The position numbers were made by a program, and so were the translations under genes. A DNA stretch of 10,613 bases, taken from Sva-07 sp031426215 (lineage in GTDB: Bacteria > Actinomycetota > Acidimicrobiia > Acidimicrobiales > Ilumatobacteraceae). Of this stretch, positions 1 to 6,151 are shown one piece after another. The stretch lies in assembly GCA_031426215.1 (NCBI GenBank), contig JANPKU010000071.1, positions 1-10,613 on the forward strand. The letters run 5' to 3'. Position 1 is the first letter of the stretch; each line of letters opens with the position of its first letter. Below the pieces are notes generated by a model. The model had not been told where the DNA came from. It saw nothing but the letters and a program-made list of their open reading frames with translations, and did not search any database.

Positions 1-407
1 TGGGCCCCGGTATCGGCCACCGCTCGAACGTACGCCCCTGACGCCATCGTGCCGACGGTGCCGATCACCCCGACGTTCCCGGTCGTCGTCGTGGTCACCA
101 GCGCCCGGGCCCCCGGTTCGATGACGTCGATGATCGGCACCGGCAACTCCAGGCGCAGCTCGTCGAGACCCGCAGCGGTGGCGGTGTTACAGGCAACGAC
201 GATCGCCTTCGCGTCGAAGTCGTTCACCAGACTCCACGCAAGTTCGTGTGCGTAGCGGCGCACGTCGGCGAGCGGTTTCGACCCGTACGGATACCGACCG
301 GTGTCGCCGATGTACACCAGGTCTTCTGCAGGAAGGAGGTCGATCATCGCCCGGGCCACGGTGAGACCACCGAACCCTGAGTCGAACATCCCGATCGGCC
401 GATCCAC
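1..407 (-). CDS. murI: Glutamate racemase MurI, N-terminal part (cut by window edge)
   Basis: MurI interconverts L- and D-glutamate in the cytoplasm without a cofactor and so supplies D-Glu for peptidoglycan. Reading the minus strand from the GTG at 407 gives VDRPIGMFDSGFGGLTVARA, the family's N-terminal signature. It includes the first catalytic-base region (DSG, Asp9 and Ser10), the YIGDTGRYPYG substrate loop (about residues 32-42) and the first catalytic cysteine in ACNTA (Cys73). About 135 codons are present; the second half, with the second catalytic Cys (GCTH motif), lies beyond the left edge. The frame is open upstream to 462, with another GTG at 431. I prefer 407 because homologues start just before the PIGxFDSG motif and because a TAGGCT box sits 8 nt upstream, fitting a leaderless transcript. 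Phe12 replaces the Val usual in DSGVGG. The gene lies downstream of the fasciclin gene on the same strand, across an inverted repeat. Confidence 0.95.
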   Translation of the reverse strand, partial: MDRPIGMFDSGFGGLTVARAMIDLLPAEDLVYIGDTGRYPYGSKPLADVRRYAHELAWSLVNDFDAKAIVVACNTATAAGLDELRLELPVPIIDVIEPGARALVTTTTTGNVGVIGTVGTMASGAYVRAVADTGA

Positions 408-415
408 GGTGCGCC

Positions 416-421
416 AGCCTA
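416..421 (-). promoter_or_regulatory. Putative -10 box of murI (leaderless start)
   Basis: On the minus strand TAGGCT (TAnnnT pattern) is followed by 8 nt and then the GTG start at 407, with no Shine-Dalgarno between them. Transcription would begin at or next to the start codon. There is no convincing -35; its expected position falls inside the neighbouring inverted-repeat arm. Confidence 0.4.
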
Positions 422-434
422 CGCCGACCACCCG

Positions 435-498
435 AAATGAAACTGAGGGGTCTGGGCCGTTTCACGGGGTGACGGCTGCAGACCCCTCAGTTTCATTT
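435..498. repeat. Inverted repeat A1 (20-bp perfect stem)
   Basis: Left arm 435-454 reads AAATGAAACTGAGGGGTCTG and right arm 479-498 is its exact reverse complement, with a 24-nt spacer. The spacer has a smaller nested stem: GCCGT at 456-460 against ACGGC at 472-476. The element fills the gap between the fasciclin gene stop (501-503) and the murI start region. A near copy lies at 3930-3966; the right arms agree at 19 of 20 positions. It could be a transcription terminator for the fasciclin gene, a REP-like dispersed repeat, or both. It has no long U-tract, so a classical intrinsic terminator is not certain. Confidence 0.85.
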
Positions 499-500
499 GG

Positions 501-1892
501 TCACTCGGGCAGCTCCTGTGGCAGCAGGACTTGGTCGATCACGTGGAGCACACCGTTCGACGCCTCGACGTCGGCGACCAGCACGGTCGCTCCGCCGATC
601 GTCGGCGGATTCGCCGCCGACTCGATGGCGTGGGGGCCGGGGTTCGCCACGACGAACTCGGGTGGATCGAGCGCGAAGAGGTCACGGATGAGCAGTACGG
701 CGGTGTTGTCGACGTGGGTCAACAGCACCGACTCGACGACGGACGGATTCGAGAAGTCGGGCGCACCGACACCGCGGGCCGCCGCCGTGATCGCATCGTT
801 GCTCGGCGCGAGCAGGGTCAGCGTGGCGTTGGGATCCGACAGGACGTCCACCAGGCCGGCGCGCTCGACAAGGGCGCGTAGCTCGCTCAGATCCGGGCTG
901 TTGACGATGACGTCCCACAGTGTGGCTTCGGGTTGTGGTGGCACCGTGACGACCGGCACCGTGGTCGGCGCCGCCGCCGTAGTCGACGGGGCGAGGCTCG
1001 AGGTTGTGGTATCGGCGACGGTCGTCGTGGTCTCCACGATCGTGGTCGAGGTGGTCGTGGTCTCGGTCGGGGCGATGCTGGTCAGCACACACGTCACGGC
1101 GTCGCCGGGTCGGAAGGCGTAGTTGGGGAAGTTGTAGGTGACTTCCTGATCGGCGGCAGGGTCGTTAGAGGTGACGACAGCATTCATCGAAACCACGCTG
1201 TCGTCGTCGCCGGCTCGCTGCAATTGGCATTCGATCAGGGGCCCGGGCGCAGTCCATCGGGCAGGCAACGATTCGATCACGGTGACCGTCGCGAGCCACG
1301 TGGCCGGATCTGTCACCGTCGCATCAGGCTTCCACTCGAAATCGACCCGACCATCGTCGCCGGTGCCGTCACCGGCGATCAGACCGGGTGTGCCGTCGGC
1401 GGGCTGCAGCCACGTGTAGGAGTTCTCGCTCCCGGCGGGGCCGGTGACGCTGATCAGGAACCCGCGGTCGAGGCCTGCGCCTGTGGCGTCGCGCGCCTCG
1501 AGCATGAGTCGGCTCGACACCGGTGAGGCGGGCTCGTCGACGGTGTCGTCACCATCGCTGAGGAGTATCCATGCGATCACACCACCGATGAGGAGCAGGG
1601 CGAGCAAGAGCGCGATGACCAGCCCCGGCCGCTGGTACCACGGGATCTCCTCCTCGGGGAGGCCGTACAAGGTCTCGACCGGTACCACCGGCGGCAGCGC
1701 GCCCCCGGCAGCAACCATGGCGACGGGCATCTGGGTGGTCGCCTCGGGCGGTGGAACCGGAGTCGACTGCGGCAGCGTCGGCCATGCCTCCGTCGGCATT
1801 TGCGAAGTCTGCGGCGGGTCGGGCGGGGTGGACGGCGGTGTCGGCGGTTCGGTCGGCGGCGGCACGGCGCCTGGCTGGTCCGGGTCACTCAT
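501..1892 (-). CDS. Membrane-anchored fasciclin (FAS1) domain protein
   Basis: This 463-residue protein probably acts on the cell surface. In order it has a Pro/Thr-rich, presumably cytoplasmic N-terminus (1-85), one membrane helix (about 88-111, rich in Leu/Ile/Ala), a beta-rich extracellular part (about 125-275), a Thr-rich linker (about 276-314) and a C-terminal FAS1 domain (about 322-460). FAS1 marks are the H1-like segment TLLAPSNDAI (about 359-368), the LLTHV segment (390-394) and the H2-like NGVLHVIDQVLLP (about 446-458). The beta part ends in PGDAVTCVLTS and has two cysteines (about 222 and 268), resembling a prealbumin/SpaA-like fold; that is inference. FAS1 domains usually mediate adhesion or matrix contacts. 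The frame stays open upstream to 2045, but that would overlap the divergent hydrolase and read poorly. The ATG at 1892 (MSDPDQPG) is chosen, although no clear Shine-Dalgarno precedes it. No cleavable signal peptide is seen. Confidence 0.85.
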   Translation of the reverse strand: MSDPDQPGAVPPPTEPPTPPSTPPDPPQTSQMPTEAWPTLPQSTPVPPPEATTQMPVAMVAAGGALPPVVPVETLYGLPEEEIPWYQRPGLVIALLLALLLIGGVIAWILLSDGDDTVDEPASPVSSRLMLEARDATGAGLDRGFLISVTGPAGSENSYTWLQPADGTPGLIAGDGTGDDGRVDFEWKPDATVTDPATWLATVTVIESLPARWTAPGPLIECQLQRAGDDDSVVSMNAVVTSNDPAADQEVTYNFPNYAFRPGDAVTCVLTSIAPTETTTTSTTIVETTTTVADTTTSSLAPSTTAAAPTTVPVVTVPPQPEATLWDVIVNSPDLSELRALVERAGLVDVLSDPNATLTLLAPSNDAITAAARGVGAPDFSNPSVVESVLLTHVDNTAVLLIRDLFALDPPEFVVANPGPHAIESAANPPTIGGATVLVADVEASNGVLHVIDQVLLPQELPE

Positions 1893-2007
1893 GACCACCA
1901 GTGTCGCAGAGCGCGCCACGTCGGTGCTGGACCCCCCTGCGCGGCGGCGGTGTCCCCGGTCGACGGTCGCATGACCGACGGGTGCTGGGTGCGCGAGCGG
2001 CGCCTGG

Positions 2008-2013
2008 CATGAT
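2008..2013 (+). promoter_or_regulatory. Putative -10 box of the first alpha/beta hydrolase
   Basis: CATGAT (near TATAAT, 4 of 6) is followed by 6 nt and then the ATG at 2020. There is no Shine-Dalgarno in the leader, so a leaderless transcript is likely. No clear -35 is visible. It lies in the 127-bp gap between the divergent fasciclin and hydrolase genes. Confidence 0.35.
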
Positions 2014-2019
2014 CTCGCC

Positions 2020-2901
2020 ATGCCAACGATCGCAGCGAACGACATCGAGATCTGTTACGAAAGCTTCGGCGATGACGACGCACCGCCAATCCTGTTGGTG
2101 ATGGGCCTCGGTGCTCAGATGACGCTGTGGTCGCCGGGGTTCATCTCCGAACTGCTCGACCGAGGGTTCCGTGTGATCCGTTTCGACAACCGCGACGCCG
2201 GACTGTCGACCAAGACCGACGGACCCCCGCCCGACGTGATGGCGATGTACGCCGCGTTCGCATCCGGACAGCCAATCGAAGCCCCGTACACCCTGTCGCT
2301 GCTGGCATCCGACGCCGTCGGACTGCTCGACGCCCTCGACATTCCCGCTGCGCACATCGTCGGGGCATCGATGGGCGGGATGATCGTGCAGACCATCGCG
2401 ATCGAGCACCCCGACCGAGTGCTGTCGCTCACCAGCATCATGTCGACCACCGGTCACACCGAAGTCGGCCAGCCCGATCCCGAGGCGATGATGGCGTTGC
2501 TCAGCCCGGTTCCCGAGGGTCGCGAAGCCGTCATCGAGTCGAGCGTCAACACGTCCCGGCTGATCTCGGGCGACCTGTTCGACGAGGCCGAGTCGCGCCG
2601 AGTCGCCATCGAGTCGTACGACCGCTGCTTCAACCCGGCGGGCACGATGTTCCAGATCTCGGCGATCGCGGCGAGCGGTGATCGCACCGACGGGCTGGCG
2701 GCTCTCGACCTGCCGACGTTGGTGATCCATGGACGTCAGGATCGGCTCGTCACGCTGTCAGGTGGGGAGGCCACGGCCAAGGCCGTGCCGGGAGCCGAAC
2801 TCCTCGTGTTCGGACTGATGGGCCACGACATGCCCCGGCGCTACTGGCCACAGATGGCCGATGCAATCTTCAACATCGCCGCCCGGGCCGAGGAGTTCTG
2901 A
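2020..2901 (+). CDS. Alpha/beta hydrolase (RdmC/methyl-ester-esterase-like)
   Basis: This cytoplasmic serine hydrolase of 293 residues has the alpha/beta-hydrolase fold. The catalytic triad can be read directly: nucleophile Ser117 in GASMGG, acid Asp241 in HGRQDRLV and His269 in GHDMP. The early segment LLVMGLGAQ (about 25-33) replaces the usual HG oxyanion motif, and FDNRDAGLST (about 55-64) follows. Both are typical of the aclacinomycin methylesterase (RdmC)-like group. The cap region is roughly 145-220. The substrate cannot be read from sequence; an ester or lactone is likely. The ATG at 2020 is preferred because a -10-like box sits 6 nt upstream and homologues begin near here. The stop is 2 nt before the next hydrolase gene, so the two form a transcription unit. 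No signal peptide is seen. Confidence 0.88.
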   Translation: MPTIAANDIEICYESFGDDDAPPILLVMGLGAQMTLWSPGFISELLDRGFRVIRFDNRDAGLSTKTDGPPPDVMAMYAAFASGQPIEAPYTLSLLASDAVGLLDALDIPAAHIVGASMGGMIVQTIAIEHPDRVLSLTSIMSTTGHTEVGQPDPEAMMALLSPVPEGREAVIESSVNTSRLISGDLFDEAESRRVAIESYDRCFNPAGTMFQISAIAASGDRTDGLAALDLPTLVIHGRQDRLVTLSGGEATAKAVPGAELLVFGLMGHDMPRRYWPQMADAIFNIAARAEEF

Positions 2902-2903
2902 AC

Positions 2904-3935
2904 GTGCCCGACATCGAGAACGATCCTCGCCTCGATCCCCGGGTGAAGTGGGCGTTACGCAACGTGCCGGTCACCACCCTCGGCGACGTCGACAGCCGCG
3001 AGACGTTGCTCGAGATCTCCAACAGTCCGAAGGCGATCGCACTGCGCGACAAGATGGATGCGCTGTACGACACGCTCGACACCGAGGACGTTGCGTCGTC
3101 CGACGGCCTGGTGAACTCGGTGCACGAGTTCGTTTCCGCTCCCGATGCGAACACCGTGAAGATCCGGTTCGTACGGCCCGAGGGCGACGCCGTGGTGCCG
3201 TGCGTGTACTACATCCACGGTGGCGGGATGCAGAACGGCACGGCGTTCGGCGCCATGTACCGGGTGTGGGCGCGTGTGCTCGCTGCGCAGGGAGTTGCTG
3301 TTGCGATGGTCGACTTCCGCAACTGTGTGACGCCGTCGTCAGCGCCGGAGACCGAGCCGTTCCCGGCAGGACTGAACGACTGCGTGTCGGGCCTGAAGTG
3401 GATCGTGTCGCAGGCCGACGAACTCGGCATCGACGCAGCGCGCATCGTCGTGGCCGGTGAGTCCGGTGGTGGGAACTTGACGCTGGCGACCGGCATGCAA
3501 CTGCTTCATGACGGCGACATCGGATTGATCAGCGGGCTCTACGCGCTGTGTCCGTACATCGCCGGAGCGTGGCCGCAGGAGCGTTTCCCGTCGTCGATCG
3601 AGAACGAGGGCATCCTGCTCAACCTGCACCACAACCGCGGTGCCGTCGCATACGGCATCGAGCAGTTTGAGGCAGGCAACCCGCTGGCGTGGCCGTCGTT
3701 CGCATCGGTCGACGATGTCGCCGGCCTGCCGAGGACATTCATCAGCGTCAACGAAGCCGACCCGCTGCGCGACGAAGGCGTCGAGTTCTATCGACTCCTC
3801 CTGCGCGCCGGGGTCGCAGCGCAGTGCCGTGTGGTGATGGGCACCAGCCACGGCATGGACGTGTTCACGGCCGTGCTGCCCGACATCAGCCGGGAAACCG
3901 CAGCCAGCATCACCCGCTTCGCCTCAGCCAAATGA
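2904..3935 (+). CDS. Alpha/beta hydrolase, hormone-sensitive-lipase-like esterase
   Basis: This 343-residue esterase/lipase-type hydrolase belongs to the HSL (bacterial family IV) group. Visible marks are the oxyanion-hole motif HGGG (105-108), nucleophile Ser187 in AGESGGG (a variant of the usual GDSAGG), Asp286 in NEADPLRDEG and His316 in TSHGMD. The first ~80 residues form the expected helical cap. The start is GTG at 2904, 2 nt after the previous stop. A GAGGAG Shine-Dalgarno (2890-2895) lies inside the end of the upstream gene, 8 nt before the GTG, so translational coupling is likely. The C-terminus ends in ASAK, and its TGA stop (3933-3935) lies inside the arm of repeat A2. The substrate is unknown. 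It belongs to a different family from its partner upstream, so this is not a recent duplication. Confidence 0.9.
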   Translation: MPDIENDPRLDPRVKWALRNVPVTTLGDVDSRETLLEISNSPKAIALRDKMDALYDTLDTEDVASSDGLVNSVHEFVSAPDANTVKIRFVRPEGDAVVPCVYYIHGGGMQNGTAFGAMYRVWARVLAAQGVAVAMVDFRNCVTPSSAPETEPFPAGLNDCVSGLKWIVSQADELGIDAARIVVAGESGGGNLTLATGMQLLHDGDIGLISGLYALCPYIAGAWPQERFPSSIENEGILLNLHHNRGAVAYGIEQFEAGNPLAWPSFASVDDVAGLPRTFISVNEADPLRDEGVEFYRLLLRAGVAAQCRVVMGTSHGMDVFTAVLPDISRETAASITRFASAK

Positions 3936-3966
3936 AACTGAAGGGCCAGACCCCTCAGTTTCGTTT
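3930..3966. repeat. Inverted repeat A2 between convergent genes
   Basis: Left arm 3930-3945 and right arm 3951-3966 pair at 14 of 16 positions across a 5-nt spacer (CCAGA). The right part CAGACCCCTCAGTTTCGTTT (3947-3966) matches the A1 right arm at 19 of 20 bases. The left arm contains the hydrolase stop codon, and the cysM stop (3970-3972) starts 3 nt beyond the right arm. Placed between two convergent 3' ends, it could terminate both genes. It has a shorter spacer than A1 and lacks A1's nested stem. Confidence 0.8.
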
Positions 3967-3969
3967 CGC

Positions 3970-4959
3970 TCAGAAGTAGATGATCTCTTCGGCTTTGGCT
4001 TCGGCCGAGTCGAGGTCGTCGGTGTAGGCGCCGGTCGACAGGTACTTCCAGCCACCGTCGCACACGATGAACACGATCGTCGCCGGACCGTCGATCTGAC
4101 TGGCGACCTTGGCAGCGCCGGCAAGCGCAGCGCCCGCCGAGATTCCGGCAAAGATGCCGCACTCGTTGACCAGTCGGCGGGTCCACTCGATCGACTCGCG
4201 AGGACGTACCACGCGCTTGCGGTCGAGGATGTCGAAACCGTTCCAGTTCTCGAACACGGGCGGGATGTACCCCTCGCCGATGTTGCGAAGACCCTCGACC
4301 CGCTCACCGAGCGGTGGCTCGACGGCGATGATCTGAATGTCGGGATTCTGTTCCTTGAAGTACCGGCCAGCGCCCATGAGGGTGCCGCTCGTGCCGAGTC
4401 CGGCCACGAAGTGGGTCAACTCGGGAACGTCACGCAGGATCTCGGGACCGGTGCCCTCGTAGTGCGCACGGGGGTTGGCGTCATTCGCGTACTGGTACGG
4501 GAAGTACCACTCGGGATGCTCAGCGGCCATGTCGAGCGCTCGGGCGACGGCGCCGTTCGAGCCCTCTTCGCCGGGCGTGAGGATCAGTTCGGCACCGAAC
4601 ACCTCGAGCATCTGACGGCGCTCGATCGACACGCTCGTGGGCATCAGGATCTTGATCGGGTAGCCCTTGATCCCCGCGATCGCAGCGAGGGCGATGCCGG
4701 TGTTGCCCGACGACGGTTCGAGGATCGTCTGGCCCGGCAGGAGACGTCCGTCCTTCTCGGCGGTCTCGATCATCGACTTCGCGATGCGGTCCTTCACCGA
4801 ACCGAACGGGTTCTGCATCTCCATCTTGGCGAGGATGCGCACGTCCGGGTTGGGTGACAGGTTCGACACGTCGACCATCGGGGTGTTGCCGATCATGTCG
4901 AGCACGCTGTCGTTCACGAGGCCCGGCATCGTGAAGTTCGGGTTCAGTGTGTTCGTCAC
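3970..4959 (-). CDS. cysM: Cysteine synthase CysM, sulfur-carrier-dependent type
   Basis: This PLP enzyme makes cysteine from an activated serine and a sulfur donor in the cytoplasm. In the 329-residue protein the PLP lysine is Lys56 (NPFGSVKDR). The substrate loop PSSGNTG is at 82-88, the phosphate-binding GTSGT at 189-193 and the SAG near the pyridine nitrogen at 274-276. The C-terminal DGGWKYLSTGAY and the stretches THFVAGLGTSGTLMG and ERRQMLE match the mycobacterial CysM/CysO-dependent branch better than ordinary CysK. Arg225 (EGLRNIGEG) aligns with Arg220 of M. tuberculosis CysM, which binds the phosphate of O-phosphoserine, so O-phosphoserine is the probable acceptor. The GTG at 4959 is chosen because GGAGG lies 5 nt upstream; an ATG at 4929 is the alternative. 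The gene has its own promoter. No cysO precedes it. Confidence 0.93.
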   Translation of the reverse strand: MTNTLNPNFTMPGLVNDSVLDMIGNTPMVDVSNLSPNPDVRILAKMEMQNPFGSVKDRIAKSMIETAEKDGRLLPGQTILEPSSGNTGIALAAIAGIKGYPIKILMPTSVSIERRQMLEVFGAELILTPGEEGSNGAVARALDMAAEHPEWYFPYQYANDANPRAHYEGTGPEILRDVPELTHFVAGLGTSGTLMGAGRYFKEQNPDIQIIAVEPPLGERVEGLRNIGEGYIPPVFENWNGFDILDRKRVVRPRESIEWTRRLVNECGIFAGISAGAALAGAAKVASQIDGPATIVFIVCDGGWKYLSTGAYTDDLDSAEAKAEEIIYF

Positions 4960-4990
4960 GTCCACCTCCAACGCCAGCGGTCCCGGAAGC

Positions 4991-5009
4991 ATTCCGACTA
5001 ATCCGATGG
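4991..5009. promoter_or_regulatory. Possible operator in the cysM leader
   Basis: An imperfect palindrome around CCGACTAATCCG (8 of 12 symmetric positions) lies just downstream of the predicted cysM transcription start (about 5015). It is AT-richer than its surroundings. Its position would suit a repressor, but I do not recognise the regulator and it may be chance. Confidence 0.2.
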
Positions 5010-5021
5010 TTTCTGTCAGGA

Positions 5022-5050
5022 ATCGTATCGGGCGTTCCCGATCCGGTCCA
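5022..5050 (-). promoter_or_regulatory. Predicted cysM promoter
   Basis: On the minus strand TGGACC (5050-5045; 4 of 6 against TTGACA) is separated by 17 nt from TACGAT (5027-5022; TAnnnT, 4 of 6 against TATAAT). Transcription would start near 5015, giving a leader of about 55 nt that carries the GGAGG site before the GTG. It lies just downstream of the tandem B repeats, so cysM is probably transcribed separately from mec. Confidence 0.5.
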
Positions 5051-5066
5051 CACGTCCGCAATGGGC

Positions 5067-5111
5067 TCCGGTGAGTTTCAGCGCGGACAGGGTGCGGCGA
5101 AACTCACCGGA
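5067..5111. repeat. Hairpin repeat B1
   Basis: A perfect 13-bp inverted repeat: TCCGGTGAGTTTC at 5067-5079 and GAAACTCACCGGA at 5099-5111, around a 19-nt GC-rich spacer. It is one of two tandem copies between mec and cysM. From GGTGAG to GGAACC, 45 bases match B2 with three substitutions, and the spacer is conserved as well as the stem. Confidence 0.85.
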
Positions 5112-5127
5112 ACCTTGTGTACGCGGC

Positions 5128-5174
5128 TTCTGGTGAGTCTCAGCGCGGACGGGATGCGGCGAAACTCACCGGAA
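5128..5174. repeat. Hairpin repeat B2
   Basis: Second copy of the B unit: left arm TTCTGGTGAGTCTC at 5128-5141 and right arm GAAACTCACCGGAA at 5161-5174, with two mismatches in the stem. It ends 17 nt from the mec stop, so it may act as the 3' boundary of the P450-ferredoxin-membrane protein-mec unit. The two copies lie 61 bases apart, start to start. Confidence 0.85.
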
Positions 5175-5191
5175 CCCCAGTGCCGCCTGGG

Positions 5192-5647
5192 TCAGACGAT
5201 GGCGATGGGTTCTTCGGTGATCTGGCCGTCGACGATGCGGTAGCTGCGCGCTTCCGGAGCGTCACGCTTCAGGCTGATGATCACGTAGTGCCACGACGGG
5301 TCGGGGGCCGAGGCGACATCGGTCGGGCTCGGATACGGCTCGGAGTGGGTGTGACTGTGCACCACCCCGTTGATCTCGAAGTCGCGATCGTCGGCATCAC
5401 GCTCGGCGCGCAAGTGGTCGATCGGGTCGATCGTGTACACCCGCGCCGACTCGGCGACGTTCGCACACGGGTAGAACACCGGCGCCCGGTCCCCCGCTCC
5501 CCCATCGGTCGACGGTGGACCGGCGATCAGGCCGCAGGCTTCGAGCGGATACGAGTCGAGCGCAGCGCCGACCATCTGTGCGTATGCGGCGCGGGAGATC
5601 TCGATCACCTTGCCGAGGATACGAACACGACGAGCCTTGACCCCCAA
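5192..5647 (-). CDS. mec: JAMM/Mov34 metallopeptidase, Mec-like (CysO-cysteine peptidase)
   Basis: This zinc peptidase of the JAB1/MPN/Mov34 family has up to 151 residues. The JAMM motif is complete: Glu36 in PLEACGL, His97 and His99 in VVHSHTH, and Asp110 ten residues after His99 (SPTD). In M. tuberculosis, Mec cleaves cysteine from the C-terminus of the CysO-cysteine adduct made by CysM. The C-terminal segment RSYRIVDGQITEEP is very like mycobacterial Mec, and cysM lies next on the same strand, so the same role is likely. The expected cysO between them is missing. The TTG at 5647, 12 nt after the membrane-protein stop, gives a length close to the family's. A GTG at 5608 (MIEISRAAY) is possible, and neither has a clear Shine-Dalgarno. 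Confidence 0.88.
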   Translation of the reverse strand: MGVKARRVRILGKVIEISRAAYAQMVGAALDSYPLEACGLIAGPPSTDGGAGDRAPVFYPCANVAESARVYTIDPIDHLRAERDADDRDFEINGVVHSHTHSEPYPSPTDVASAPDPSWHYVIISLKRDAPEARSYRIVDGQITEEPIAIV

Positions 5648-5659
5648 CGTCGACGGTCG

Positions 5660-6151
5660 TCAGCGGATCGATCGGGTGAACAATGCGCGTGCCTCGTCGT
5701 CGAATCGGGGATGCGCCGGCTCGACGACGATCACCGAATCGGCCGGGTCGTACCGGCAGGTCACCCACCAGTTGCGATTTGCCCGCGCCCACAGCACCCA
5801 CCCGACAACCGTGACGACGACGCCGACAGCGCCAGGCGGCAAACCTCCACCTGCGATAGCTGCTGCGAACAGGACCAGCCCGAACGTCACGGTGGCCTGT
5901 CCGGCGGTGACCCTGCGACGCCACCGCGTCCAGACATCTCCGCACACGGGCAGCACCAACATCGAGCTCGGCCGGCCGAGGATCCGCCAAGCGATCAGCG
6001 CCGCACCGGGAACGTGCAGCAGCCAACGTGGCCCGCCCAAGGCCACCGCTCGAACCCGAACGGCGTTTGCAGTTGGCACACCCGACAGCACGCACACATC
6101 GGGGAGGCGCCCGGCGTGTTGGTCGCTGACGCGGAGCACCGACCGTCGCAT
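5660..6151 (-). CDS. Small membrane protein of unknown function
   Basis: I do not recognise this 163-residue protein by name. An N-terminal part has single cysteines in PDVCVLSG (Cys20) and LPVCGDVW (Cys70), a spacing that might reflect a degenerate zinc-ribbon or metal site. It is followed by a basic stretch (WRRR, about 77-80) and two strong hydrophobic segments (about 84-102 and 106-124) with a Gly-Pro-rich turn. A hydrophilic tail of about 40 residues ends in FTRSIR. A weaker hydrophobic stretch lies at about 43-57. Its ATG shares a base with the ferredoxin stop (TGATG, 6153-6149), indicating coupled translation, and its stop is 12 nt before mec. Real coding is supported by this spacing, the sensible hydrophobicity pattern and the operon position. 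The function cannot be inferred beyond a membrane role. Confidence 0.72.
   Translation of the reverse strand: MRRSVLRVSDQHAGRLPDVCVLSGVPTANAVRVRAVALGGPRWLLHVPGAALIAWRILGRPSSMLVLPVCGDVWTRWRRRVTAGQATVTFGLVLFAAAIAGGGLPPGAVGVVVTVVGWVLWARANRNWWVTCRYDPADSVIVVEPAHPRFDDEARALFTRSIR

Noticed and set aside
301..1122. Long open frame on the plus strand
   Set aside because: It is antisense to the fasciclin gene, with Ser/Arg/Val-rich composition and no domain. High GC content leaves such frames open by chance.
1964..1977. CGGTC/GACCG hairpin between divergent genes
   Set aside because: A 5-bp stem is expected by chance in sequence this rich in GC.
1893..2045. N-terminal extension of the fasciclin protein to 2045
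   Set aside because: It would overlap the start of the divergent hydrolase, and its residues look like non-coding translation.
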